Shown: piece by piece, positions 53,504 to 62,843 of the stretch
How positions within the stretch are numbered: the stretch's first letter is position 1
Layout: every line of letters begins with the position of its first letter
Position numbers and translations under genes: made by a program
Notes under the pieces: model-generated
Seen by the model: the letters and a program-made list of their open reading frames with translations, nothing else
Databases searched by the model: none
What the model was told of the DNA's origin: nothing
DNA from: Paenibacillus amylolyticus
GTDB taxonomy: Bacteria; Bacillota; Bacilli; Paenibacillales; Paenibacillaceae
Direction: 5' to 3'
DNA: 64,000 nt
Assembly (NCBI RefSeq): GCF_001570725.1
Contig: NZ_BCNV01000001.1
Span: 2,976,001 to 3,040,000 of the forward strand

Positions 53504-54584
53504 GACTGTACGCCTCCGTTGTATGAATTAACTGTTCAAGCTTCCCGGCAGCTTTGCCCGAATCTACCGCTTCTGCGGCAAGCGTCACCCCTTCAGCAAT
53601 GCTATCTGCAAGACCGGACACATAGATGCACGCTCCGGCATTCAACAGAACGACATCACGGTAGGCACTCTGCTCACCCTGGAAGATCCTCTTAATAATT
53701 TCGGCATTCTGTGCCGCATCTCCTCCAAGTACCGCTTCGAGCGGATGCAGAGACAAGCCCATATCACGTGGATCAATATCATAGGTGTGCACTTGACCAT
53801 TGCGAAGTTCAGATACCTGAGTTGGCGCCGAGATACTGATTTCATCCAGACCATCATGGCTGGCCACGACCAACGCTCTTTTGAGACCCAGACGATTCAG
53901 TACTTCAGCAATCATTGGCGTCCGAGAACGATCATACAGGCCAAGCAATTGGCGATCTGCTCCTGCAGGGTTGGTTAAAGGTCCGAGCATGTTGAAAATG
54001 GTACGAACACCCAGCTCCTTTCTTGGTCCTGCCGCATGTCGCATGGAAGGGTGATATACCTGGGCAAAACAGAAACAGATTCCGATATCATCCAGACATT
54101 GTCTGGCCTGCTCACCGTTCAGATGGATATTTACACCGAGTGCCTCTAGTACATCTGCACTACCCGCTTTGCCTGAAGCTGAACGGTTGCCATGTTTGGC
54201 GACCCGAACCGAGACGGCCGAAGCAATGATCGCGGATGCTGTGGAAATGTTGAATTTGTGAATACCCGATCCACCTGTTCCACACGTGTCCAGCAAGCCA
54301 CTGCCATCCGTGAGGATTCGTCCGCCCTGACCACGCATGGCTTCAGCAAAACCGGTGATCTCATCCACCGTTTCCCCCTTCATCCGCAGCGCCATCAGCA
54401 AACCTCCGATTTGAGCCGGCGTTGCCTCACCTCTCATGATCGAGTACATCAAATCTCGTGCTTCAGCTTGCTCCAGATGGCTCCCCTCCAAAATCTTCGC
54501 CAGGCCATTTTTCATGCCTTCCTCACGAGTAATCTCAGCAATAGGGGTTACAGGGTTCTCATTCATTATTGGGTTTATGTTCAT
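53493..54584 (-). CDS. trpD: Anthranilate phosphoribosyltransferase
   Basis: The 363-residue enzyme transfers phosphoribose to anthranilate. The PRPP-binding DTCGTGGSGIHKFNIST and KHGNRSASGKAGSADVLEALG (in part) are typical. It has a slightly long N-terminal extension before the helical domain. It follows trpE after 17 bp. Confidence 0.96.
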   Translation of the reverse strand: MNINPIMNENPVTPIAEITREEGMKNGLAKILEGSHLEQAEARDLMYSIMRGEATPAQIGGLLMALRMKGETVDEITGFAEAMRGQGGRILTDGSGLLDTCGTGGSGIHKFNISTASAIIASAVSVRVAKHGNRSASGKAGSADVLEALGVNIHLNGEQARQCLDDIGICFCFAQVYHPSMRHAAGPRKELGVRTIFNMLGPLTNPAGADRQLLGLYDRSRTPMIAEVLNRLGLKRALVVASHDGLDEISISAPTQVSELRNGQVHTYDIDPRDMGLSLHPLEAVLGGDAAQNAEIIKRIFQGEQSAYRDVVLLNAGACIYVSGLADSIAEGVTLAAEAVDSGKAAGKLEQLIHTTEAYSHVS

Positions 54585-54601
54585 CTCCGGTCTCTCCTCT
54601 C

Positions 54602-56170
54602 TCAGTTCTTAGCGGCTGCTGGTGTGACAAAGTAGTCTGCATTCGCCAGTCTCAACGTGTTGTCTTTGTCTTTGGCAGGAAACATTGCTTCTGCTGTTCG
54701 AATCGCCTTAAGCAACGCTTTGGCTTTATTAACCGTTTCTTCATATTCATTCTCAGGCACAGAATCCCATACGATTCCCGCTCCGGCCTGTACATATGCT
54801 TTTCCTTTTTTGAAAATAATCGTACGAATCGTAATACAGGAGTCCATGTTACCCGAGAAACCGAGGTATCCGATTGCTCCTGCATAGGCACCACGTGCCT
54901 CTTTCTCAAGTTCCGCGATGATCTCCATTGCACGTAGTTTCGGTGCACCGGATACGGTACCCGCTGGCAAGCACGAGAGGAATGCATCGAAGAAATCCTT
55001 GTCTTCTCTAAGTTCGCCCGTAACGTTGGACACCATGTGCATGACGTGAGAATAACGTTCAATCTCCATGAACATGTTACACTTCACACTGCCGAAGCTG
55101 GATACCCGGCCCAGATCATTACGCCCAAGATCAACCAGCATCAAATGCTCCGCACGTTCCTTCTCATCCTGGAGCAGATCCGCAGCGAGTGCACGATCTT
55201 CCGCTTCTGTCGCCCCTCTTGGACGTGTGCCTGCAATCGGTCGAGTCTCCACACGATTGCCGTCCACCTTGACCAGCGCCTCCGGTGAGGTGCCCACAAT
55301 AATCTCATCATCCATCTTAAGATAGTACATGTAAGGTGATGGATTCAGCGTCCGAAGCACACGATATACGTGAAGTGGAGAAACTTCCGTATCAATGTGG
55401 AAACGCTGGGATAATACCACTTGAAAAATATCACCTGCGCGAATGTATTCTTTGGCTTGCTCCACATTGCCGATAAACTGCTCCTTCGTGAGATTGGAGC
55501 AGATATCCCCCAGCTCTACATCTCCCGGAATAGAGCGCGGATTCAGGTTCTCCCCTGGTCCTTGCTGCTGCAACCGTTCTGCGGCCTGCTCTAGCTTCTC
55601 TGAAGTCACTGCATACGCTTGACGTATCTCATCATCCGTTGCGCCGTCTTTGACGTGTACATTACCGACGAGCAGCATCTGCTGCTTCACATGGTCAAAC
55701 ACAATAATCTGGTCACAGAACATAAAGCGAATGTCATCCATATTCAGGTCATCCAGCGCGTGAGCTGGAAGCTTCTCATAATAGGACAGCAGATCGTATC
55801 CGAAGAACCCAATTGCCCCACCTGTGAATGGTGGCAGTTCATCATCTTTCGGGCTACGGTACTTACGCAGCAATGCTTTCAGTTCTTCAATCGGTTTGCC
55901 TGGCAATTCACGGGTCTTCCCTGCTTCTTCTACAACAATCCGGCCTTTCTTCGCCGAAATCATCAGGAACGGATCTGTACCGATGAACGAGTATCTCGCC
56001 CATTGGATACCCCCCTCTACACTTTCCAGCAGGAATGCACGGTCGTTGTCAGCATAACGGCGGAATATTCGAATTGGGGTCTCCATGTCTGCCAGAATCC
56101 GTTTGACTACCGGAATCAGATTATACTCATTCGACATTTTCAGTACTTGATTAACGTTTGGCGTTATCAT
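54602..56170 (-). CDS. trpE: Anthranilate synthase component I
   Basis: The 522-residue chorismate-binding enzyme makes anthranilate. ETRPIAGTRPRG, the metal-binding ENDLGRV-like LGRNDLGRVSSFG and GTVSGAPKLRAME are present. No glutaminase (trpG) lies in this operon, as in B. subtilis, where a pabA product is shared with folate synthesis. The ATG at 56170 has GAAAGGACG upstream. A 500-bp leader with TRAP-type triplets and an attenuator lies before it. Confidence 0.96.
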   Translation of the reverse strand: MITPNVNQVLKMSNEYNLIPVVKRILADMETPIRIFRRYADNDRAFLLESVEGGIQWARYSFIGTDPFLMISAKKGRIVVEEAGKTRELPGKPIEELKALLRKYRSPKDDELPPFTGGAIGFFGYDLLSYYEKLPAHALDDLNMDDIRFMFCDQIIVFDHVKQQMLLVGNVHVKDGATDDEIRQAYAVTSEKLEQAAERLQQQGPGENLNPRSIPGDVELGDICSNLTKEQFIGNVEQAKEYIRAGDIFQVVLSQRFHIDTEVSPLHVYRVLRTLNPSPYMYYLKMDDEIIVGTSPEALVKVDGNRVETRPIAGTRPRGATEAEDRALAADLLQDEKERAEHLMLVDLGRNDLGRVSSFGSVKCNMFMEIERYSHVMHMVSNVTGELREDKDFFDAFLSCLPAGTVSGAPKLRAMEIIAELEKEARGAYAGAIGYLGFSGNMDSCITIRTIIFKKGKAYVQAGAGIVWDSVPENEYEETVNKAKALLKAIRTAEAMFPAKDKDNTLRLANADYFVTPAAAKN

Positions 56171-56218
56171 CAGATCACGTCCTTTCAGATTTAGGTAGAA
56201 GAAGCAATTCAATATACG

Positions 56219-56248
56219 AAAAAAACCTCTACCATCAGGTAGAGGTTT
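56219..56248 (-). terminator. Attenuator terminator before trpE
   Basis: AAACCTCTACC (56223-56233 on plus) pairs with GGTAGAGGTTT (56238-56248) around four nt; the minus strand then has seven U. It lies about 50 nt before the trpE start, in a leader, so it probably works as an attenuator. Confidence 0.9.
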
Positions 56249-56452
56249 GGTTATAAGCTGTATTTAACAGGGTGATGCTTCATAAATAACAAGTCCCTAT
56301 ACTGCGCTGTCGAATTATTCACAGGTTGCTGAACTGATGCATCTCACATCATCCAAATCGGGAAAATAAATTAGTTATAACACTTCAACTACTCATTCCA
56401 GTATTTCATAAAATACGGGAACGTGCGTTATTCGTGTTATATCCAAATATAT

Positions 56453-56479
56453 CAAAACAAAACGTGTCCCAAGACACAT
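56453..56479 (-). terminator. Second terminator-like hairpin in the trp leader
   Basis: ACGTGTC (56462-56468) and GACACAT (56473-56479) pair on the RNA (with one U-G), followed on the minus strand by UUUUGUUUUG. It lies between the triplet array and the main attenuator. Confidence 0.5.
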
Positions 56480-56564
56480 TTGCTTCCCTGCTCCTGTTAC
56501 CTATTCCGTAGCACGACGTACCGTGAATCAGTTGACCGGTTTCTGTTGCCCCGGTTACCACCCA

Positions 56565-56629
56565 CTGGACTCTGCTATATACTCCACTAGCTCAGCTGCT
56601 CTCAGCTCAATCTCTACTCTACTCAACTG
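56565..56629 (-). promoter_or_regulatory. TRAP-type (G/U)AG triplet array in the trpE leader
   Basis: Read on the minus strand, 13 NAG triplets follow one another; spacing is 2-3 nt except for one of 1 nt and one of 4 nt. Ten are GAG or UAG and three are CAG. This is the signature of TRAP (MtrB) binding. The likely transcription start is at or just before the first triplet. The stretch GUAGAGAUU (56617-56609) is complementary at 8 of 9 positions to the 5' arm of the attenuator (56247-56239), so it could form the antiterminator that TRAP would block. Confidence 0.8.
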
Positions 56630-56635
56630 GTTCTC

Positions 56636-56664
56636 ACTATACATCATTATGATCGGTTTGACAA
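56636..56664 (-). promoter_or_regulatory. Promoter of the trpE leader
   Basis: On the minus strand TTGTCA (56664-56659), a 17-bp spacer and TATAGT (56641-56636) match sigma-A consensus closely. It lies within and just before the aroH end region, so trp genes also have an internal promoter. Confidence 0.8.
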
Positions 56665-56673
56665 CCCACTTAC

Positions 56674-57051
56674 TTAAGAGCCAGAAGGTGCTGCCAAATC
56701 CGGACGTAATGCCTGTGCACCGTTCAGATACACATGGTTGATTTCATTCTGAGCTTTGTTCGTATTCACATGCACCATGAAACGAATACACTGTGCCAAG
56801 GCACCTTTAACAGGAACCTCCAGTGCACACATTAGTGGTACCAGTTCCCAGCCATCCAGTTGGCGAATAGCTTTTGCCGGGAAAGCAGCATCCAGATCCC
56901 CGGTTAATGTAATCCACACACTGCAGATATCTTCCGGTTGGATCTCATTGCGATCTACGATCTCCTGCAACAATACAGCCGTTTCCTTCAAAATCTGTTC
57001 TTCGTTGTTCTGCGTGACTGTTGTAGCCCCGCGAATTCCCCGTGTGACCAT
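56674..57051 (-). CDS. aroH: Chorismate mutase, AroH class
   Basis: The 125-residue AroH-type trimeric enzyme rearranges chorismate to prephenate for Phe and Tyr. It starts MVTRGIRGATTVTQNNEEQI and has CIRFMVHVNTNK, both typical of the class. It follows aroB after 5 bp. Confidence 0.95.
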   Translation of the reverse strand: MVTRGIRGATTVTQNNEEQILKETAVLLQEIVDRNEIQPEDICSVWITLTGDLDAAFPAKAIRQLDGWELVPLMCALEVPVKGALAQCIRFMVHVNTNKAQNEINHVYLNGAQALRPDLAAPSGS

Positions 57052-57056
57052 TGCTG

Positions 57057-58151
57057 TTATTCTCCCTTCCTGAGCATTTCAATGACGTCCCGAACTGCCG
57101 ATACAGGTACGTCCTTCACAATTCTTGCAGCCCCAATCCGATCAGGAATGATGAACACCATATGACCTTCACGGAACTTTTTGTCATGCATCATCGCTTC
57201 CATTAATGCATCCGTGTCGAGATGTGCAGGCATCGTTGTTGGAAGGCGAAGTGAACGCAACATGCGGACCGTATCTTCATAGAGCCCTGCTGGCGCACCA
57301 AGCTTCTCACCAAGCAATGCTGATCCAGCCATACCTATGGAGATCGCTTCTCCGTGCAGGAACTCTCCGTAGCCGGCAATCGCTTCAATGGCATGACCAA
57401 TCGTATGTCCCAAGTTCAACAACGCACGTTCTCCATTTTCACGTTCGTCTCTGGATACAATCTCTGCCTTAATACCACACCCACGCTCCAAACCGTATCC
57501 CAGTGCTTCCGGATTAAGCGCAAGCAACTCTTCCGCATGCTCCTCACACCAATGTGCAAAAGCCTCATCACGGATCAGTCCGTGCTTCAGCATCTCTGAC
57601 AAACCTGCCGAAACATCTCGTGGCGGCAAGGATTGAAGTGTATCCACATCGTAGAGTACAAGTTCGGGCTGGTGGAATGCGCCGATCATATTTTTGGCCA
57701 GCGGATGGTTGACAGCTACCTTGCCGCCCACACTGCTGTCATGCGCCAAAATCGTTGTAGGTACTTGAACAAACTTGATTCCACGCATATATGTAGCGGC
57801 AACAAAGCCAGCCAGATCACCTACGACACCCCCACCCAGGGCCAAAATCGCAGAACTCCGATCCAGTTTGCCTTCGATCGCAACAGTCATCATATCGTGA
57901 TATACCGAAAGGGATTTCGATGTTTCACCAGAGGGGACAACCGCCGATACGACTGTATAACCAGCCGTACGCAGCGTTTGCTCCAAACCTGACAAGTATT
58001 TGGGAGCCACATTTTCGTCTGTTATGATGAGTAACGGGCTTTTCTTGGTCAAGCCGTATTGCTCAAAATATTGAGGGGCTTGCGCCAAGAGGCCGCTACC
58101 AATCAGAATCGGATATGAGCGTTCCTCCAACTGTACCGTCAGCTGACGCAT
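57057..58151 (-). CDS. aroB: 3-dehydroquinate synthase
   Basis: The 364-residue NAD- and zinc-dependent enzyme closes DAHP to dehydroquinate. GGGVVGDLAGFVAATYMRGI and the metal-ligand GHTIGHAIEAIAGYGEFLHGE (in parts) are intact. The ATG at 58151 directly follows the aroC stop (TAATATG), with TGGAGAAT in front. Confidence 0.96.
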   Translation of the reverse strand: MRQLTVQLEERSYPILIGSGLLAQAPQYFEQYGLTKKSPLLIITDENVAPKYLSGLEQTLRTAGYTVVSAVVPSGETSKSLSVYHDMMTVAIEGKLDRSSAILALGGGVVGDLAGFVAATYMRGIKFVQVPTTILAHDSSVGGKVAVNHPLAKNMIGAFHQPELVLYDVDTLQSLPPRDVSAGLSEMLKHGLIRDEAFAHWCEEHAEELLALNPEALGYGLERGCGIKAEIVSRDERENGERALLNLGHTIGHAIEAIAGYGEFLHGEAISIGMAGSALLGEKLGAPAGLYEDTVRMLRSLRLPTTMPAHLDTDALMEAMMHDKKFREGHMVFIIPDRIGAARIVKDVPVSAVRDVIEMLRKGE

Positions 58152-58152
58152 A

Positions 58153-59322
58153 TTAGTAATTCTCCAGTTGAGCGTTATAGCTGGCAACGTTCGCACGGAT
58201 CTCTTCCATGGAATCCCCGCCGAATTTCTCAAGGAATGCTTTGGCAATTTCCCATGCTACGACATGCTCCATAACCACACTTGCTGCGGGTACAGCACAA
58301 GCGTCTGAGCGCTCAACCTGAGCCGTAAATGCTTCTTTCGTATCAATATCGACACTTTGCAGTGGCTTATACAACGTTGGGATCGGCTTCATCACACCAC
58401 GTACAACCACTGGCATCCCGTTCGTCATACCACCTTCGAATCCACCCAGACGGTTGGTTGCCCGGTGGTAGCCGCGCTCATCCGTATGCATGATTTCATC
58501 ATGTACCTGTGATCCACGAATGACTCCGGCTTCGAATCCGATACCAATTTCTACACCTTTGAATGCATTAATGGACATTACGCCTTGTGCGATTCGTGCG
58601 TCCAGCTTGCGATCGTATTGAACATAACTTCCCAAACCAACAGGTACGCCTTCAACGATACATTCCACTATTCCTCCGATGGAATCGCCTTCCTGTTTGA
58701 TCTGGTCAATGTAGGCTTCCATCTTCTTCTCTGTCTCAGCATCCGTGACACGTACAGAGGAAGCTTCTGTCACTGCGATCAGTTCATCAATCGGAAGGTC
58801 CTGATAAGGAGCTTCAATCTCTCCGATCCGAAGTACACGCCCAGCTACCTTGATTCCGAATTCAGCCAGGAACTGACGTGCAATGGCACCACATGCCACA
58901 CGTACGGTTGTCTCACGTGCACTGGAGCGCTCCAGTACGTTACGCAAGTCTTTGAGATTATACTTGAGTCCACCGTTCAGATCGGCGTGTCCGGGACGCG
59001 GACGATGAACGCGACGTTTCTCTTCGTCACTGCCTTCAATTGGCTCAATATTCATAATGTTCTGCCAATGTTTCCAGTCGTTATTTTGAACAACCAGCGC
59101 TACTGGAGCACCTGTTGTATATCCGTGACGGATACCACCAACGAAATTGGCCTGATCCTTCTCGATCTGCATCCGGCGTCCACGACCATATCCCTTTTGG
59201 CGGCGGTGAAGCTGGAAATTCAGTTCTTCAAAGTCAATCGTTAAATTACTTGGCAATCCTTCAATAATAGCGGTCAATTGGGGTCCGTGCGTCTCCCCTG
59301 CGGTTAAATAGCGTAAACTCAT
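58153..59322 (-). CDS. aroC: Chorismate synthase
   Basis: The 389-residue FMN-dependent enzyme makes chorismate; B. subtilis calls it Aro[17 protein letters not shown] at the start, [15 protein letters not shown] and [15 protein letters not shown] are characteristic. The ATG at 59322 has AAAGGGGGAA upstream. It heads the aroC-aroB-aroH-trp stretch. Confidence 0.96.
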   Translation of the reverse strand: MSLRYLTAGETHGPQLTAIIEGLPSNLTIDFEELNFQLHRRQKGYGRGRRMQIEKDQANFVGGIRHGYTTGAPVALVVQNNDWKHWQNIMNIEPIEGSDEEKRRVHRPRPGHADLNGGLKYNLKDLRNVLERSSARETTVRVACGAIARQFLAEFGIKVAGRVLRIGEIEAPYQDLPIDELIAVTEASSVRVTDAETEKKMEAYIDQIKQEGDSIGGIVECIVEGVPVGLGSYVQYDRKLDARIAQGVMSINAFKGVEIGIGFEAGVIRGSQVHDEIMHTDERGYHRATNRLGGFEGGMTNGMPVVVRGVMKPIPTLYKPLQSVDIDTKEAFTAQVERSDACAVPAASVVMEHVVAWEIAKAFLEKFGGDSMEEIRANVASYNAQLENY

Positions 59323-59410
59323 AATACGTTCCCCCTTTAAACTGTTAAACTTCACATTGCTAAAATCCCATAATTTCTTTGCTTATTATAGTATAGCTGA
59401 CCCGCTTTGA

Positions 59411-59483
59411 CAAGAAAGCCGGCTCTTTCTTGTATTAGATATACAAATAACCGCCTGAACACATGTACATGTGCCTCAGACGG
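59411..59483 (-). terminator. Hairpins between cheR and aroC
   Basis: Two hairpins: CAAGAAAG (59411-59418) with CTTTCTTG (59425-59432), and CCGCCTGA with TCAGACGG (about 59451-59483) enclosing a CACATGTACATGTG palindrome. U tracts are weak; these probably reduce read-through from cheR. Confidence 0.5.
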
Positions 59484-59500
59484 CTCAACAACCAATATGA

Positions 59501-60295
59501 TTATTTCTTCCGATAGAAGAATGTCTCTGCTGTCTCCAGACCATATTGTCCCGGGGAGAAGATCTGCTCTGTACTGCCCACAAACAAAATACCGCCTGGA
59601 CGCAAACTTGCTGCAAATTTGTGATACAACAGGTTTTTGGCTTCCTCGGTAAAATAGATCATGACATTCCGGCACACAATCAGATCGTATCCATCGTCAA
59701 AACGGTCCACGAGCAAATTTTGTTTCATGAACTTGATCGAATTTTTGAGTTGCTCATCAATACGGTATACCAAGCCATCCTGCTTGAAGTAACGGTTCGC
59801 CGTTTCCTTTGGCACATCCTTAAGTGAGCGTTCCATATAACGCCCTTCCTTGGCTTTGGCCAATGCACCTTCATCCAGGTCACTTGCTGTAATGGAGCTA
59901 TCCTTCAAAATTCCCATCGTATCCAGAATCATGGCGAGTGTATAAGGTTCTTCACCTGTTGAACAAGCTGCACTCCAGACTTTGACACGTCGCTTAGAGC
60001 CCAGCAGCTCAGGCAGAATCTCGTCCCGCAGTACTTCCCAACGATTGGGATTACGCCAGAATTCCGACACGTTAATCGTCATACGATCAAGAAACTCGTA
60101 GAACAAGGATTTATCTTTCTGCATAGCATCAAAAAAGTTAGAAAATGTATGAAACCCGTTTTTGTTGCGAAGTGTGGTCAGCCTTCTTTTCATCTGGCCT
60201 TCCTTGTATTGAGCAAGATCAATGCCTGTGCTCTCTTTGATTTTACGAATGAATCCGGTGTAATCCGGGTCTAGTAGTTGTTCTTGCTCCAGCAT
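59501..60295 (-). CDS. cheR: Chemotaxis protein methyltransferase
   Basis: The 264-residue enzyme methylates glutamates on chemoreceptors with SAM. The N-terminal helical domain ([18 protein letters not shown]) and the SAM-binding domain ([25 protein letters not shown]) are complete. The gene lies between ndk and aroC, as in B. subtilis. Confidence 0.95.
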   Translation of the reverse strand: MLEQEQLLDPDYTGFIRKIKESTGIDLAQYKEGQMKRRLTTLRNKNGFHTFSNFFDAMQKDKSLFYEFLDRMTINVSEFWRNPNRWEVLRDEILPELLGSKRRVKVWSAACSTGEEPYTLAMILDTMGILKDSSITASDLDEGALAKAKEGRYMERSLKDVPKETANRYFKQDGLVYRIDEQLKNSIKFMKQNLLVDRFDDGYDLIVCRNVMIYFTEEAKNLLYHKFAASLRPGGILFVGSTEQIFSPGQYGLETAETFFYRKK

Positions 60296-60320
60296 CGTGT
60301 ATCACCCTTTTGGCTAATAA

Positions 60321-60764
60321 TTACAACCAGGCTGCGATGCTCTTGTCGTATACCACCAGTTCATCTGAAGCAAAGAAATTTGCTGCTTCACGGGAAGCAC
60401 TTTCCGGTGAATCTGCCCCATGAATCAGATTATGTGGTGTGTGGCTGGCGAAGTCTCCGCGAATGGTCCCCGGAGCGGCTTCCTTCACATTGGTTTTCCC
60501 GATGACGATGCGCGCAAGCGCCACAATATCGTCCCCTTCCCACACCATGGCAAATACAGGCCCAGATGTGATAAAACGAACCAAATCATCGAAAAACGGT
60601 TTGCCCTCATGTTCAGCATAATGGCGTTTTGCCTGATCCTCAGTCATCTGCACCAATTTGCCTGCCACCAACTTAAATCCTTTGTCTTCCAGACGGCTAA
60701 TAATTCGACCGATCAATCCACGCTGCACACCATCCGGCTTCACCATCAAAAATGTACGATCCAT
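60321..60764 (-). CDS. ndk: Nucleoside diphosphate kinase
   Basis: The 147-residue enzyme exchanges phosphate among nucleotides through the active-site histidine in [12 protein letters not shown]. It starts [19 protein letters not shown]. The ATG at 60764 has GGAG upstream, so the five earlier codons are excluded. Confidence 0.96.
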   Translation of the reverse strand: MDRTFLMVKPDGVQRGLIGRIISRLEDKGFKLVAGKLVQMTEDQAKRHYAEHEGKPFFDDLVRFITSGPVFAMVWEGDDIVALARIVIGKTNVKEAAPGTIRGDFASHTPHNLIHGADSPESASREAANFFASDELVVYDKSIAAWL

Positions 60765-60957
60765 CAGCTCACTCCTCACTCACGGTTCAAAGTTAGTCAC
60801 TATGTAAACGCAATCCCTCTGATTGTAACATACATGTCCAAATCCTCCCAATGAGGAATTTCACACGCCTGTTCATCTTCGTGTATGAGTACCTGTGTCA
60901 GACCCAATCAACTATGCGTTGTCCAGTCCAACATGTGAGTCGAAGGTTATACAAAAT

Positions 60958-61932
60958 TTAATGTGTGCGTTTAACCACAAAATGAGCGATGTCACGCAGG
61001 TTTTTGGTCGTCTTGATGTTAGGTAGCTGATCGAGAGCATCGAGCGCTTTCTTCATATATCGGTCAGCAAGGGCTTCTGCTTTAGCAATTCCTTGACTTT
61101 GGCGAATCATTCCAATTGCATCCGATGCACTCGCCCGTCCTTCTTCATGTTGGACACGGGAAATCTCCTTCAACAGAGGTTCACGCAGATCGGACTCTTG
61201 CAGCGCATACAGCACAGGAAGAGTGATATTTCCCTGCTTCATGTCACTGCCAGGTGGCTTACCGAGTTGTTTCTCGGTACCTACCAGATCAAGTACATCA
61301 TCTTGAATCTGGAAAGCCATCCCCACATTGTATCCGTACGTATACAGCAAGGAAGATACATGCTCAGGCGCACGTGTGGCCAAAGCTCCTAACTGACAGC
61401 TAACCGCAATCAGAAGTGCTGTTTTGCGACGAATCCGCAGTAGATAGTTTCGGACGCTTTGTCCCGTATTGAAAAAGTCGCGAATTTGCTCCATTTCACC
61501 GATGGACATCTGTACCATGGCTTTGGCAAGGATACGATGAATAGCTGGATCGGATAATCCGGCAGTCATTTCAAGTGCCTTACCGTAGATATAGTCTCCA
61601 GTGTACATGGCAATCCGATTATCCCATTTGGACTTCACCGTAGGTTTGCCTCGGCGTGTCTCCGCATTATCAATAACATCATCATGAACGAGAGATGCGG
61701 AATGAATGAGTTCGAGCGGAACCGCAACCAACTTCAGTCGTTCAATATCATATGTACCAAATTTCCCGCCAAGTAATACAAAAACGGGCCGCAACCGTTT
61801 TCCTCCTGCTTTGAGCAAATGAAGCGACGTTTCACTCAGCAGTTTTTGTTCTCCTCGTACACTGCGGTACAACTCTTTCTCAATGTAATCCATGTCCTTT
61901 TTTAACAACCCGAAAATATCCAATAGTTTCAT
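60958..61932 (-). CDS. hepT: Polyprenyl (heptaprenyl) diphosphate synthase, component II
   Basis: The 324-residue all-helical prenyltransferase has the two Asp-rich motifs HDDVIDNAETRRG and QIQDDVLDLVG. It elongates farnesyl diphosphate for the menaquinone side chain. B. subtilis needs partner HepS, encoded further upstream there; none is visible here. Weak GGGTG precedes the ATG. Confidence 0.92.
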   Translation of the reverse strand: MKLLDIFGLLKKDMDYIEKELYRSVRGEQKLLSETSLHLLKAGGKRLRPVFVLLGGKFGTYDIERLKLVAVPLELIHSASLVHDDVIDNAETRRGKPTVKSKWDNRIAMYTGDYIYGKALEMTAGLSDPAIHRILAKAMVQMSIGEMEQIRDFFNTGQSVRNYLLRIRRKTALLIAVSCQLGALATRAPEHVSSLLYTYGYNVGMAFQIQDDVLDLVGTEKQLGKPPGSDMKQGNITLPVLYALQESDLREPLLKEISRVQHEEGRASASDAIGMIRQSQGIAKAEALADRYMKKALDALDQLPNIKTTKNLRDIAHFVVKRTH

Positions 61933-62222
61933 TCGTTCACCCGTATCAGCGTATTGTCAGTCCATAAATCCATGCTTACCTTCCCCTCCAGCAAGTCGGG
62001 CCTGCAGGCATGACGAAAAAACCCGGCTTACCGTTCTTGCTTGTGTTTTTCTATAAACTCTGCGACTTATTCTGAAACAAAATACAGAAGTTGCCGGAGC
62101 ATGGGTCAAGACTGTGGTTCATGAAGACTCACCATCAGCACTCACCAATACCCCGGGATTCGGGGGACAAATAAACCGAGCAACACTTTGGCAAAAAAAC
62201 AGCCTTGTATCGGACTCAGTCG
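61933..62222. other. 290-bp gap between ubiX and hepT
   Basis: I see no convincing gene. A CCCCG-GGATT-CGGGG hairpin (62151-62165) and a 29-codon frame overlapping the hepT start are present, neither strong enough to call. Confidence 0.3.
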
Positions 62223-62843
62223 TTATCCCCGTTTATCCGGTTCTCCCCATCTTGTAAACAGTTGATGTGGGATGCGCAAGCTATCAAGCACTTTCCCCAC
62301 CAAAAACATAATCAACTCATCCATAGTCTGAGGTTTGTAATAAAAAGCAGGCATAGCCGGTATCATTCGTACACCAAGACGGGAGAGCTTCAGCATGTTC
62401 TCCAGATGGATTGCATGAAGAGGCGTCTCACGTGGTACGAGGATCAATGTTCTTCCCTCTTTCATCATAACATCGGCTGCGCGGGACATCAGATTATCCG
62501 AAGATCCCTGCGCGATGGAGGAAAGAGTTCCCATAGAACATGGCATAACAATCATGCCATCGGCCAGATAAGAACCACTTGCAATGGAGGCCCCTATATC
62601 ACTCACAGGATGATAGATCAGAGAACCAGCACGGTTGCCGAATTTTTCTTCCAGCACCCCATCCCGATTCGTCACATCCCAGTCCATTTCTTCTTTCAGT
62701 ACACGCCACCCTGCATTGGATATGACCAGATGAACGTTATATTCCAAATCAAGCAGCGTTTCAATTAATCGAATGCCATATATACTGCCACTCGCTCCGG
62801 TAATTCCGACAACCAGTCGTTTATTGTCCGGCTGCTGTACCAT
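62223..62843 (-). CDS. ubiX: UbiX-family flavin prenyltransferase
   Basis: The 206-residue protein makes prenylated FMN, the cofactor of UbiD-type decarboxylases. VGITGASGSIYGIRLIETLL at the N-terminus and VMPCSMGTLSSIAQG are typical. It directly follows ubiA, with stop and start adjacent. A UbiD partner is not in the window. Confidence 0.9.
   Translation of the reverse strand: MVQQPDNKRLVVGITGASGSIYGIRLIETLLDLEYNVHLVISNAGWRVLKEEMDWDVTNRDGVLEEKFGNRAGSLIYHPVSDIGASIASGSYLADGMIVMPCSMGTLSSIAQGSSDNLMSRAADVMMKEGRTLILVPRETPLHAIHLENMLKLSRLGVRMIPAMPAFYYKPQTMDELIMFLVGKVLDSLRIPHQLFTRWGEPDKRG

Noticed and set aside
61870..62000. 29-codon frame MDLWTDN... overlapping the hepT start
   Set aside because: Short, out of frame with hepT, with an ordinary Shine-Dalgarno; more likely chance.
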